Shown: piece by piece, positions 25,897 to 32,680 of the stretch
How positions within the stretch are numbered: position 1 is the first letter of the stretch
Layout of the letters: the number at the start of each line of letters is the position of its first letter
NCBI GenBank assembly: GCA_017961365.1
Contig: JAGCXI010000034.1
Span: forward strand, 1-32,680
Length of the DNA stretch: 32,680 bases
Origin: Clostridia bacterium
GTDB taxonomy: Bacteria; Bacillota; Clostridia; Christensenellales; CAG-1252
Direction of reading: 5' to 3'
Translations under genes and position numbers: made by a program
The notes under the pieces: model-generated
Databases searched by the model: none
What the model saw: only the letters and a program-made list of their open reading frames with translations
What the model was told of the DNA's origin: nothing

Positions 25897-26715
25897 ATGA
25901 AAGACATCTTGACGGCAAGCTTCGTCACCGAAATGCGCAAGACCACCGCGAATATGTATCGCCTCGGCTGGGACGAGAGGAACGGCGGGAATATCAGCTA
26001 TCTTTTGGACGAAAAAGAAGTCGGGGAATATCTCGACCTTACCAAAGTGATCCGCGAGATCCCGACGGGCTTCGACGCGAAGCCTCTCATCGGGAAGATC
26101 TTCATCGTGACGGGAACGGGTAAATATTTCAAAAACGTGGACGACGACCCCGAGACCAATCTCGGCATCGTCCGCATCAAGCAAGACGGCACGACCGCAG
26201 AGCTCCTTTGGGGATTCAAAGACGGCGGCAAATTCACTTCCGAATTCCCCGCGCATATGATGAGCCATATGGCGAGGCTGGAAGCGGACCCGAAAAACCG
26301 CGTCGTGATGCATTGCCACCCGACGAATCTCCTTGCGATGAATTATGTCCACGAGCTTGACGAAGCGAAACTTACCCACACGCTTTGGGAGATGTGCACG
26401 GAATGCATCGTCGTCTTCCCCGACGGCGTGGGCGTCCTCCCCTGGATGCTCTGCGGCACGAATGAGATCGGCGAAGCGACGGCGAAGAAGATGAAAGACT
26501 TCCGCGTGGTGGTCTGGGCGCTGCACGGCGTGTACGGCGCGGGCAAGGATATGGACGAGACCTTCGGGCTCATCGAGACCGTGGAAAAAGCCGCCGAGAT
26601 CTATATGCTCACCGCAGGTCTCCCCCTCCTCAACACCATCAAGGACGAGGATATGGTGAAGCTCGCAGAGCATTTCGGCGTGAAATACAGAAAAGATTTT
26701 CTCCATCTGAAATAG
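25897..26715 (+). CDS. rhaD: Rhamnulose-1-phosphate aldolase
   Basis: A 272-aa class II (zinc) aldolase that splits L-rhamnulose 1-phosphate into dihydroxyacetone phosphate and L-lactaldehyde, the last step of the pathway. Features: WDERNGGNISYLL near the N-terminus, a catalytic acid E116 in SEFPAH, zinc ligands H139 and H141 in MHCHP, a third ligand H210 in ALHGVYGAG, and GVLPWMLCGTNEIG. Positions closely match E. coli RhaD (E117, H141, H143, H212; 274 aa). The start follows AAAGGAGG by 7 nt; an in-frame upstream start inside rhaA is rejected. The gene ends the operon and is followed by a terminator region. No lactaldehyde reductase is in the window. Confidence 0.96.
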   Translation: MKDILTASFVTEMRKTTANMYRLGWDERNGGNISYLLDEKEVGEYLDLTKVIREIPTGFDAKPLIGKIFIVTGTGKYFKNVDDDPETNLGIVRIKQDGTTAELLWGFKDGGKFTSEFPAHMMSHMARLEADPKNRVVMHCHPTNLLAMNYVHELDEAKLTHTLWEMCTECIVVFPDGVGVLPWMLCGTNEIGEATAKKMKDFRVVVWALHGVYGAGKDMDETFGLIETVEKAAEIYMLTAGLPLLNTIKDEDMVKLAEHFGVKYRKDFLHLK

Positions 26716-26720
26716 ATAAG

Positions 26721-26752
26721 AAAAAAAGGATTTCCGACAAGACGGAAAGTCC
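26721..26752 (-). terminator. Intrinsic terminator for the ATP synthase-esterase operon
   Basis: Read on the minus strand, GGA(C)TTTCCG-TCTTGT-CGGAAATCC forms a 9-bp stem with one bulged base, followed directly by seven Ts. It lies just beyond the rhaD stop, inside the 3' region of the opposing operon. On the plus strand the A-run precedes the stem, so it should not act on rhaD. Confidence 0.75.
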
Positions 26753-26767
26753 CTTAAAAGCCCCTTG

Positions 26768-26796
26768 GAGTCCCTTGAAAACGAGGGACTCTTTTT
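26768..26796 (+). terminator. Intrinsic terminator for the GH125-rhaBAD operon
   Basis: GAGTCCCT-TGAAAACG-AGGGACTC is a perfect 8-bp stem followed by TTTTT. The T-run overlaps the stop codon (TAA, 26797-26795) of the convergent esterase gene. It lies beyond the minus-strand terminator, so the two transcripts overlap for about 75 nt. Confidence 0.8.
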
Positions 26797-27787
26797 ACAG
26801 GTTTTTTATGTGTTCGAGAAGGCGTTTCGCCGCAAGGGAATGCGTCTTCTTCCCGGGATGTCCCGCGCGGACGTCATCCTGAGAAGCGGCGCTCGGCGTC
26901 TCGAGACAAGTGACGCGAGGCGAAGCAAGCTCTCTCACGGCCGCCTTTGTCAGCTCGCCCAGCCCCGCATATTCGAAGAAGCCGTAAAAGAGAACGATCT
27001 TCGCCTCGGGATAGAGCGCGAGCAATCTTTTTATAAAAGCGAGAAAATGCTTGCGCACCTCCGCCCTCTCCTCTTTCTCCTTTTCCGCGGAGAGATCCGC
27101 AAGATAAGAAAAGTCATTCGTTCCGAGGGTCACGACGACGATATCGGGGGTGTAAGAAGAAAAATCCCATTTCGTTTCGTTGCGCAAAAGATCGACGTTC
27201 TCATAAAAATCGGGGATCGCATAGGGCGCGTATTTCGACTTATAAATCGGCCATCCGCCCGCCGCCGTCACGCAGTACGCTGCGCCCAAAGCCTTCGCCG
27301 TGAGATAAGGGAAGGCTTTCGTGAAATCCTGCTCCTTGGTCTTATACTCGCCGTAAGTCTCTTTCGCGAGCACGCCGAAACCCGTCGTGACGGAATCCCC
27401 TATAAACTCCAATTTCAGCCCCGCCTTTTCCTCTTTCGGCAGGAAAACGCCGTCCGTCTCGACGGATGCGAGGGCAAAGGCATTATTCGTGCTCTCCGTC
27501 AGCTTCACGATCTCGAAAGCATGCGTTCCCTGCGAGAGCGAGACGACGAGCGTTTTCTCGCCGCGCGGCAATCTATATCTCTTCGTTTTCCCGTCTACGG
27601 TCAAACGGACGTACGCATTCCTCCCCTTTTCCGCATAATCGCTCCAAAGGAGAAAAGAGAGCTTGCGCCCACGGAAGCGCCCGAAGAGGCTTGCGCCCGA
27701 AGCATTTAAAAACAGACGCCCGTCCCGAACGTAACGTCTGCCTTGCAAGGTAAATCTTTCTTCAAAAGCCGCGACTTCCGCCTTCAT
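26795..27787 (-). CDS. SGNH/GDSL hydrolase, CE2-like carbohydrate esterase
   Basis: A 330-aa probable cytoplasmic deacetylase or acyl esterase. The first roughly 120 residues form a beta-rich domain (RFRGRKLSFLLWSD, YVRLTVDGK). The catalytic SGNH domain follows, with block I FIGDSVTTGFG (nucleophile S132), block III TLGTNDFSY (near 220) and block V DVRAGHPGKKTH (candidate H310). This two-domain order and the GHPG motif resemble CE2 acetyl esterases, which remove acetyl groups from sugars. There is no signal peptide, so any substrate would be intracellular. The ATG lies 1 nt after the ATP synthase subunit D stop (TGAtATG), with only a weak GGAAG site, so it is probably translated by coupling. 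The functional link to the ATP synthase is unclear. It could equally belong with sugar use, since it converges on the rha operon. Confidence 0.85.
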   Translation of the reverse strand: MKAEVAAFEERFTLQGRRYVRDGRLFLNASGASLFGRFRGRKLSFLLWSDYAEKGRNAYVRLTVDGKTKRYRLPRGEKTLVVSLSQGTHAFEIVKLTESTNNAFALASVETDGVFLPKEEKAGLKLEFIGDSVTTGFGVLAKETYGEYKTKEQDFTKAFPYLTAKALGAAYCVTAAGGWPIYKSKYAPYAIPDFYENVDLLRNETKWDFSSYTPDIVVVTLGTNDFSYLADLSAEKEKEERAEVRKHFLAFIKRLLALYPEAKIVLFYGFFEYAGLGELTKAAVRELASPRVTCLETPSAASQDDVRAGHPGKKTHSLAAKRLLEHIKNL

Positions 27788-27788
27788 A

Positions 27789-28421
27789 TCAGTTTCTTCC
27801 GGCGATCATCGACTTCACCTTCATCAAACGGATGGTATTCGCGCGTTCCGCCTCGTCCAGTTTCATCGTGATATATTTGATGGTCTCTTTGAATTCGGGG
27901 ATCATCACGTATTCCAGAGCATTCACCCTTCGCCTGTTCTTTTCGATCTCGTCGGCGAGCATATTGCAGGTCTTTTCCACTTCGGCGAGCTCGATGAGGA
28001 GGGGCAAAAGCTCTCCCATCACCCCGATGCAATTATCAAGTTCGCCCGTCACCGTCGCGAAGCTATAGGGATAGGTTTCCCCTTTTTCCGTCGCTTCGAC
28101 CATAAAGCTCGGCACCTCCACACTCATCACGTTTTTGGAGCCGGAGGTCACTTTGACGCTCTTTCCGGGGACGGCGACAGCTTCTTCGATCTCCGCGTCC
28201 GTGGATACGGCGCGCGCGAGCATAAAGTCCGAAAGTACGCTTTTCAGCGCCTGCTCCGCTTCGGTGCGAAGCGCCACATTGCGCTTGATGAGGAGCATAA
28301 ACTGTCGGATCATCTCATCCGACTTGTCTTTCAAAAGTTTATGTCCCCGCGTCGCGGTCTTCAAGCGCCCTTTCAGGCGCGTAAGCTCCATGCGGGTGGG
28401 ATTTACTCTCGCCACAGCCAT
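27789..28421 (-). CDS. atpD: V/A-type ATP synthase subunit D
   Basis: A 210-aa central-stalk rotor subunit of the V/A-type ATPase. Recognised by the N-terminal VNPTRMELTRLKGRLKTATRG, typical of the family, followed by KLLKDKSDEM, and by the C-terminal RRVNALEYVMIPEF and TIKYITMKLDEAER. Both ends are the long antiparallel coiled coil that sits in the A3B3 hexamer. Length is normal (about 200-220). Its ATG overlaps the last base of the subunit B stop (TAATG), and a GGAAGAG site lies upstream inside subunit B. It is the usual last gene of such operons, but here an esterase gene follows after one nucleotide. Confidence 0.95.
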   Translation of the reverse strand: MAVARVNPTRMELTRLKGRLKTATRGHKLLKDKSDEMIRQFMLLIKRNVALRTEAEQALKSVLSDFMLARAVSTDAEIEEAVAVPGKSVKVTSGSKNVMSVEVPSFMVEATEKGETYPYSFATVTGELDNCIGVMGELLPLLIELAEVEKTCNMLADEIEKNRRRVNALEYVMIPEFKETIKYITMKLDEAERANTIRLMKVKSMIAGRN

Positions 28422-29806
28422 TATTTCTCTTCCGCCTTCTTATAATATTTATCGAGGTAAACGTCCTTGATACGTTTGAGCTCGGAACGGGGCAGGATCC
28501 CCAAAAGTTCCCAACCGATATCCAAGGTCTCCTCGATCGTGCGGTTCTTCTTGAAGCCCTGCGAAACGTAACGCTTCTCGAACTCTCCCGCGAACTTCGC
28601 ATAAAGTTTATCCACTTCCGTGAGAGCGCTCTCGCCGAGAATGGCGGCGAGCTCCTTGCATTCCTTTCCTCTCGCATAGCAGGCGAAGAGCTGATTCATC
28701 GTATCGGCGTGATCCTCTCTCGTCTTGCCCTTGCCGATGCCTTTATCCTTCAAACGGGAAAGGGACGGCAAAACGTCGATGGGGGGCACGACGCCGCGCT
28801 TATGCAGCTCTCTCGAAAGGATGATCTGCCCTTCCGTGATGTAGCCCGTAAGGTCGGGGATCGGGTGGGTCTTATCGTCCTCCGGCATCGTGAGAATGGG
28901 GATCTCGGTGATGGAGCCTTTGCTCCCTTTCAAGCGTCCCGCGCGCTCGTAGAGCGTGGCAAGATCCGTATAAAGATAGCCGGGGTATCCGCGTCTGCCG
29001 GGGACTTCCTTTCTCGCCGCGGACACTTCGCGGAGCGCCTCTGCATAATTCGTGATATCCGTGATGATGACGAGGACATGCATCCCTTTTTCAAAGGCGA
29101 GATATTCCGCCGCCGTGAGCGCCATACGCGGCGTCGCGATACGCTCGATGGCGGGGTCATTCGCGAGATTCATAAAGAGCACCGTGCGGTCGATCGCGCC
29201 CGTGCGCTTGAAGTCCTGAATGAAATAATCCGCTTCCTCGAAGGTGATACCCACCGCGGCGAATACCACGGCGAAATTTCCTTCGTCCGAGCCGATGACC
29301 TTCGCCTGCCTCGCGATCTGCGCCGCAAGATTCGCATGCGGAAGACCGGACGCGCTGAAGACGGGAAGCTTCTGCCCTCTGACGAGGGTATTCAAGCCGT
29401 CGATGGCGGAGACGCCCGTCTGAATGAACTCATCGGGATAGTCGCGCGCCGTCGGATTGATGGGCTGACCGTTGATGTCGAGATATTTATCCGCGAGGAT
29501 GTCGGGGCCGCCGTCCTTCGTCCTGCCGATGCCGTCGAAGACTCTGCCGAGCATATCCGCGGACACGCCGAGCTCCATGCTCTTGCCGAGGAAACGCGCC
29601 TTGGACGTGCTGATCTTCAAGCCTTGCGAATTCTCAAAAAGCTGGACGAGCGCCTTGTCCCCATTCACTTCGAGGACTTTGCCGCGGCGCATATTGCCGT
29701 CTTCCTGCCTGATCTCCACAAGCTCGTTATAGGTCACGCCGCTGACGCCTTCCACCAGCATCAAGGGACCCACGACTTCACGTATCGTTCTGTATTCTTT
29801 CACCAT
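28421..29806 (-). CDS. atpB: V/A-type ATP synthase subunit B
   Basis: A 461-aa non-catalytic nucleotide-binding-fold subunit that alternates with A in the cytoplasmic V1/A1 head. It has [13 protein letters not shown] at the N-terminus and, in place of a true P-loop, the degenerate [13 protein letters not shown] typical of B subunits. It also has [24 protein letters not shown] and [25 protein letters not shown]. Length matches the family (about 460). I start it at the ATG 29806, 2 nt after the subunit A stop, with AAGGAG upstream. A TTG at 29812 is too close to that site. It lies in the gene order C-F-A-B-D. Confidence 0.96.
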   Translation of the reverse strand: MVKEYRTIREVVGPLMLVEGVSGVTYNELVEIRQEDGNMRRGKVLEVNGDKALVQLFENSQGLKISTSKARFLGKSMELGVSADMLGRVFDGIGRTKDGGPDILADKYLDINGQPINPTARDYPDEFIQTGVSAIDGLNTLVRGQKLPVFSASGLPHANLAAQIARQAKVIGSDEGNFAVVFAAVGITFEEADYFIQDFKRTGAIDRTVLFMNLANDPAIERIATPRMALTAAEYLAFEKGMHVLVIITDITNYAEALREVSAARKEVPGRRGYPGYLYTDLATLYERAGRLKGSKGSITEIPILTMPEDDKTHPIPDLTGYITEGQIILSRELHKRGVVPPIDVLPSLSRLKDKGIGKGKTREDHADTMNQLFACYARGKECKELAAILGESALTEVDKLYAKFAGEFEKRYVSQGFKKNRTIEETLDIGWELLGILPRSELKRIKDVYLDKYYKKAEEK

Positions 29807-29808
29807 AA

Positions 29809-31572
29809 TCAAATCTCTCCTTCGGAAATAAGCGCCGCCATGGACTGCTTCAGATTCTCTTCAATGAGATCGAATTTCTCCATCTCGCTCTCGGGGATAT
29901 ACTTGCTGCGCCCGATCTCCTCTCTGACGGGAAGGGCGAGGATATCCTCGATATCCACCCTTTCCGCAAGGGCTTCTCTGCCGAGCTCGTCGGAGAGCAG
30001 GATCAAACGGAGCATCTTATGCTGTTTCTTTAAGGACGCATAGGTATCCACTTCGTGGAAAGCATTCTGATGGAGATAATCCTCGCGAATGGACTTCGCA
30101 GTCTCCATCGTCAAGCGATCCTCCTGCGAAAGCGCGTCCATACCCACGAGCCTGACGATCTCGTCGAGCGAGGCTTCCTCTTGCAGAATACGCATCGCCG
30201 CCGCGCGCTGCGTCTCCCAATCCGCGTCTACATTCGCGTCGAACCATTCATTCAATCTGTCGCTGTAAAGCGAATAACTCGTCAGCCAATCCACCGCGGG
30301 GAAATGTCTCTTATAAGCAAGCTGCGCGGAAAGCCCCCAGAAGACTTTCACAATACGGAGCGTCGCCTGACTGACGGGCTCGGAGAGGTCTCCGCCCGGA
30401 GGGGACACCGCGCCGATCGCCGTGATGGAGCCCGAGACATCCTCCGTCCCGAGGACTTTCACCATGCCCGCTCTCTCATAGAACTCCGCCAAACGGCTGG
30501 AAAGATAGGCGGGATAGCCTTCTTCGCCGGGCATCTCTTCCAATCTGCCGCTCATCTCGCGAAGCGCTTCCGCCCAACGGGAGGTGGAATCCGCCATGAT
30601 CGCGACGTTATATCCCATATCGCGGAAATACTCCGCAATGGTGATCCCCGTATAAATGGAAGCTTCACGCGCCGCCACGGGCATATCCGACGTATTCGCG
30701 ATGAGCACCGTGCGCTTCATCAAGGGCTCGCCCGACTTCGGGTCGATAAGGCTCGGGAATTCATTCAAAACATCCGTCATTTCGTTGCCGCGTTCGCCGC
30801 ATCCGATATAGACGATGATATCCGCGTCCGCCCATTTCGCGAGCTGGTGCTGAACGACCGTCTTACCGCTTCCGAAAGGACCGGGGACCGCCGCGACGCC
30901 GCCTTTCGCCACGGGGAAAAGCGTGTCAATGACGCGCTGACCCGTCACCATCGGCATATAGGGCGAAAGCTTCTCTTTAATGGGGCGCGCGCGACGCACG
31001 GGCCATTTCTGTAACATACGGACAGAGCGCTTGTCATCCTTCGTCTCGATGACCGCGATCTCTTCCACGATGGTCTTCTTGCCGCTCTCGACGGAAATAA
31101 TCTTTCCTTCCACGCCGTAGGGGACGAGGATCTTATGCTTGATGAGGCTATTCTCCTCCACGACGCCGAGGACGTCGCCCGCTTTGACAAGGTCGCCGAC
31201 CTTCTTCGTCGGAAGGAACTCCCATTTTCTCTCGTGATCCAAAGAATCCACTTGCAAGCCTCTGCCGATCCTTCCGCCCGAGAGATCTCTCATCTTGACG
31301 AGAGGACGCTGAATGCCGTCGAAAATGCTCTCGATGAGCCCCGGCGCAAGCTCGACGGAAAGCGGCTCGCCCGTGGAGACCACTTCTTCTCCCACGCCGA
31401 GACCGCTGGTCTCTTCATAGACCTGTATCGACGCTTTGTCGCCGCGCAGCTCGATGATCTCTCCGATGAGTCCCTCGCGGCTGACCTTCACGACGTCATA
31501 CATCTTGCTATCCGCCATATTTTCCGCTACGATGAGCGGTCCTGCGACTTTCACGATTCTTCCATTAGTCAT
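29809..31572 (-). CDS. atpA: V/A-type ATP synthase catalytic subunit A
   Basis: A 587-aa catalytic ATPase subunit of the head. The intact P-loop [17 protein letters not shown] lies near residue 230, followed by [32 protein letters not shown] and [19 protein letters not shown]. The A-type non-homologous insertion is present before the P-loop, and the length is normal (580-600), which separates it from F-type beta. GAGGAG lies upstream of the ATG, and the gene overlaps the subunit F end by 8 nt. Whether the enzyme moves H+ or Na+ cannot be judged because the membrane rotor gene is outside the window. It may act as a synthase or as an ATP-driven pump. Confidence 0.97.
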   Translation of the reverse strand: MTNGRIVKVAGPLIVAENMADSKMYDVVKVSREGLIGEIIELRGDKASIQVYEETSGLGVGEEVVSTGEPLSVELAPGLIESIFDGIQRPLVKMRDLSGGRIGRGLQVDSLDHERKWEFLPTKKVGDLVKAGDVLGVVEENSLIKHKILVPYGVEGKIISVESGKKTIVEEIAVIETKDDKRSVRMLQKWPVRRARPIKEKLSPYMPMVTGQRVIDTLFPVAKGGVAAVPGPFGSGKTVVQHQLAKWADADIIVYIGCGERGNEMTDVLNEFPSLIDPKSGEPLMKRTVLIANTSDMPVAAREASIYTGITIAEYFRDMGYNVAIMADSTSRWAEALREMSGRLEEMPGEEGYPAYLSSRLAEFYERAGMVKVLGTEDVSGSITAIGAVSPPGGDLSEPVSQATLRIVKVFWGLSAQLAYKRHFPAVDWLTSYSLYSDRLNEWFDANVDADWETQRAAAMRILQEEASLDEIVRLVGMDALSQEDRLTMETAKSIREDYLHQNAFHEVDTYASLKKQHKMLRLILLSDELGREALAERVDIEDILALPVREEIGRSKYIPESEMEKFDLIEENLKQSMAALISEGEI

Positions 31573-31903
31573 TTCCGTTCTCCTCTATTTGCAAAATATC
31601 CGTCCCGATCGCCTTTTCGACGTCCGCTTTGATGGAGCGCTTGCCGTATCCCGTGCTGCCCTTGGAAGAAGGGACGGGGATCACGGCGGGGAAGGCGCGC
31701 GTCTTATAACGCGCGAGCAAATCGGGCAGCGCTTCCGCAAGCTGCTCCGTAATAAATATGATGTCGTAATTGCGCGCGAGCAAACGGAGCTTCTCTCTTC
31801 CCTCCGCCTCATTCGCCACCGCGTAAGCATCCACGCCCACCGCTTTGAAGGCGAACACCGTATCCTGATCGCCCAGCGCCGCAATACTGCTTCTCTCAGA
31901 CAT
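31565..31903 (-). CDS. atpF: V/A-type ATP synthase subunit F
   Basis: A 112-aa small central-stalk subunit. It has the family pattern: the opening [23 protein letters not shown] is a Rossmann-like strand-helix start, then [37 protein letters not shown], and a C-terminal AIGTDIL that inserts beside subunit D. The start has a GAGGGA site lying inside the end of subunit C, which it overlaps by 8 nt. It overlaps subunit A by 8 nt as well. Confidence 0.93.
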   Translation of the reverse strand: MSERSSIAALGDQDTVFAFKAVGVDAYAVANEAEGREKLRLLARNYDIIFITEQLAEALPDLLARYKTRAFPAVIPVPSSKGSTGYGKRSIKADVEKAIGTDILQIEENGND

Positions 31904-32680
31904 AAAGTTCCCTCATTCTTACTTTGATCACTTCTTTATCCAAACCGTTATTGATCTTTGCGAAGATCAGGCGGACATTCTTGATCTCGCGCAGTTTCCC
32001 GAGATAAAAGCCGATGACCGCCGCAGGCGAAAACATATCATAGCGCGATTTTTTGATGGGATCGAGCAGCGCGTCGTCCACATACGCCTCGAACGCCGCC
32101 ACCCCTTCTTTCATCGCAGAAAGTGCGCCGCGATAGCACAGAGAAAGCGCGAGCTTATCCCCGCCTTCTTCCGCGCCGAACTCATAGATCTTTCGAACGT
32201 CTCGCAAAGAGACCTCCCCTTCTGTCACGAGCATATCATTGAAAGCGGCGACAGGCACAGCCGCCTTTTTCGCGCGATACGCCACGGCAAGATTCGTAAA
32301 ATCGGAAAGGCGGGTAAAATACGTCCGCACGACGGGATGCGCGGAGGAAATGCCGCGCATAACGGCTTTGAACATCGCCTTGTCCAATATAACGTCCGTA
32401 AAAGACGGGGTGAGACTCTCGCCGACCGAGCGTTTCTTGATCTCGCAAAAAGCCGCCGCCATCTCCTCGGGCAAAGGCGAATAATCCTCCTTTTCGAGGC
32501 ATTCTTCTATCTTCTTCGCTTCCGAAAGTCCGTCCGGCTTATACGCCTCCGACTTCGCCCCGAAATAATATTTCTTCGCGGCGACCTTCGCATTATGATA
32601 ATCATTCAAAAGAAGGAAGCGTTCGAGACCGTAGCCCGAAACCGCCGCGCTCTTGAAAAAGAGCGTAGCTTCGCGCTCCG
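31896..32680 (-). CDS. atpC: V/A-type ATP synthase subunit C (5' end outside window)
   Basis: The 3' part (about 260 codons) of the subunit that links the central rotor stalk to the membrane ring (d/AC39 family). The open frame runs off the window edge: reading in from 32680 gives REATLFFKSAAVSGYGLERF followed by LLLNDYHNAKVAAKKYYFG. The LNDYHN-K segment and the C-terminal VRLIFAKINNGLDKEVIKVR are typical of this family. A TTG within this stretch (32609) is not a start. Position before F and A fits the usual order, and I, K and E are expected upstream, outside the window. Confidence 0.92.
   Translation of the reverse strand, partial: EREATLFFKSAAVSGYGLERFLLLNDYHNAKVAAKKYYFGAKSEAYKPDGLSEAKKIEECLEKEDYSPLPEEMAAAFCEIKKRSVGESLTPSFTDVILDKAMFKAVMRGISSAHPVVRTYFTRLSDFTNLAVAYRAKKAAVPVAAFNDMLVTEGEVSLRDVRKIYEFGAEEGGDKLALSLCYRGALSAMKEGVAAFEAYVDDALLDPIKKSRYDMFSPAAVIGFYLGKLREIKNVRLIFAKINNGLDKEVIKVRMRELYV

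Noticed and set aside
29807-29812. TTG start of ATP synthase subunit B
   Set aside because: It is only about 4 nt from the ribosome site, while the ATG at 29806 has better spacing and is the usual start codon.

Overview
The window looks like a chromosomal segment of an uncultured or poorly characterised Gram-positive-type anaerobe, probably Bacillota, class Clostridia. The reasons are an A/V-type ATP synthase operon in the order C-F-A-B-D, long lipobox-bearing surface lipoproteins built from fibronectin-III-like and InlB-type beta-repeats, purine-rich Shine-Dalgarno sites, moderately high GC coding DNA and a gut-style rhamnose gene set. This assignment is inferred from gene content, not from a marker-gene search.

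Region 1 (1-21378, minus strand) is a closely packed, apparently single transcription unit that starts at a strong promoter (21449-21477, TTGTAA-17-TATAAT). In order of transcription it encodes four lipoproteins (1241, 1229, 1689 and 627 aa), a 1471-aa SNF2/RapA-like helicase, a 768-aa cysteine-cluster protein of unknown function, and the first 44 residues of a membrane protein cut by the window edge. Gaps are 11-57 nt. Coupling giant extracellular adhesin-like lipoproteins to a cytosolic SNF2-type ATPase and a putative zinc protein is the most unusual thing here and the best candidate for an undescribed system.

Region 2 (about 21379-21943) is an AT-rich divergent intergenic region. It holds the minus-strand lipoprotein promoter, a plus-strand extended -10 promoter (21873-21901), and two adjacent perfect inverted repeats (21752-21781) that look like operators.

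Region 3 (21944-26715, plus strand) is a compact operon: a GH125-type alpha-mannosidase followed by rhaB, rhaA and rhaD. The three rha enzymes turn L-rhamnose into dihydroxyacetone phosphate and L-lactaldehyde. No transporter, mutarotase or regulator is present in the window.

Region 4 (26721-32680, minus strand) is the 3' part of a V/A-type ATP synthase operon (C partial, F, A, B, D) with an SGNH/CE2-like esterase gene attached one nucleotide after subunit D. The plus and minus operons converge on two crossed intrinsic terminators at 26721-26796. No tRNA, rRNA, CRISPR array, transposase or phage structural gene was seen.
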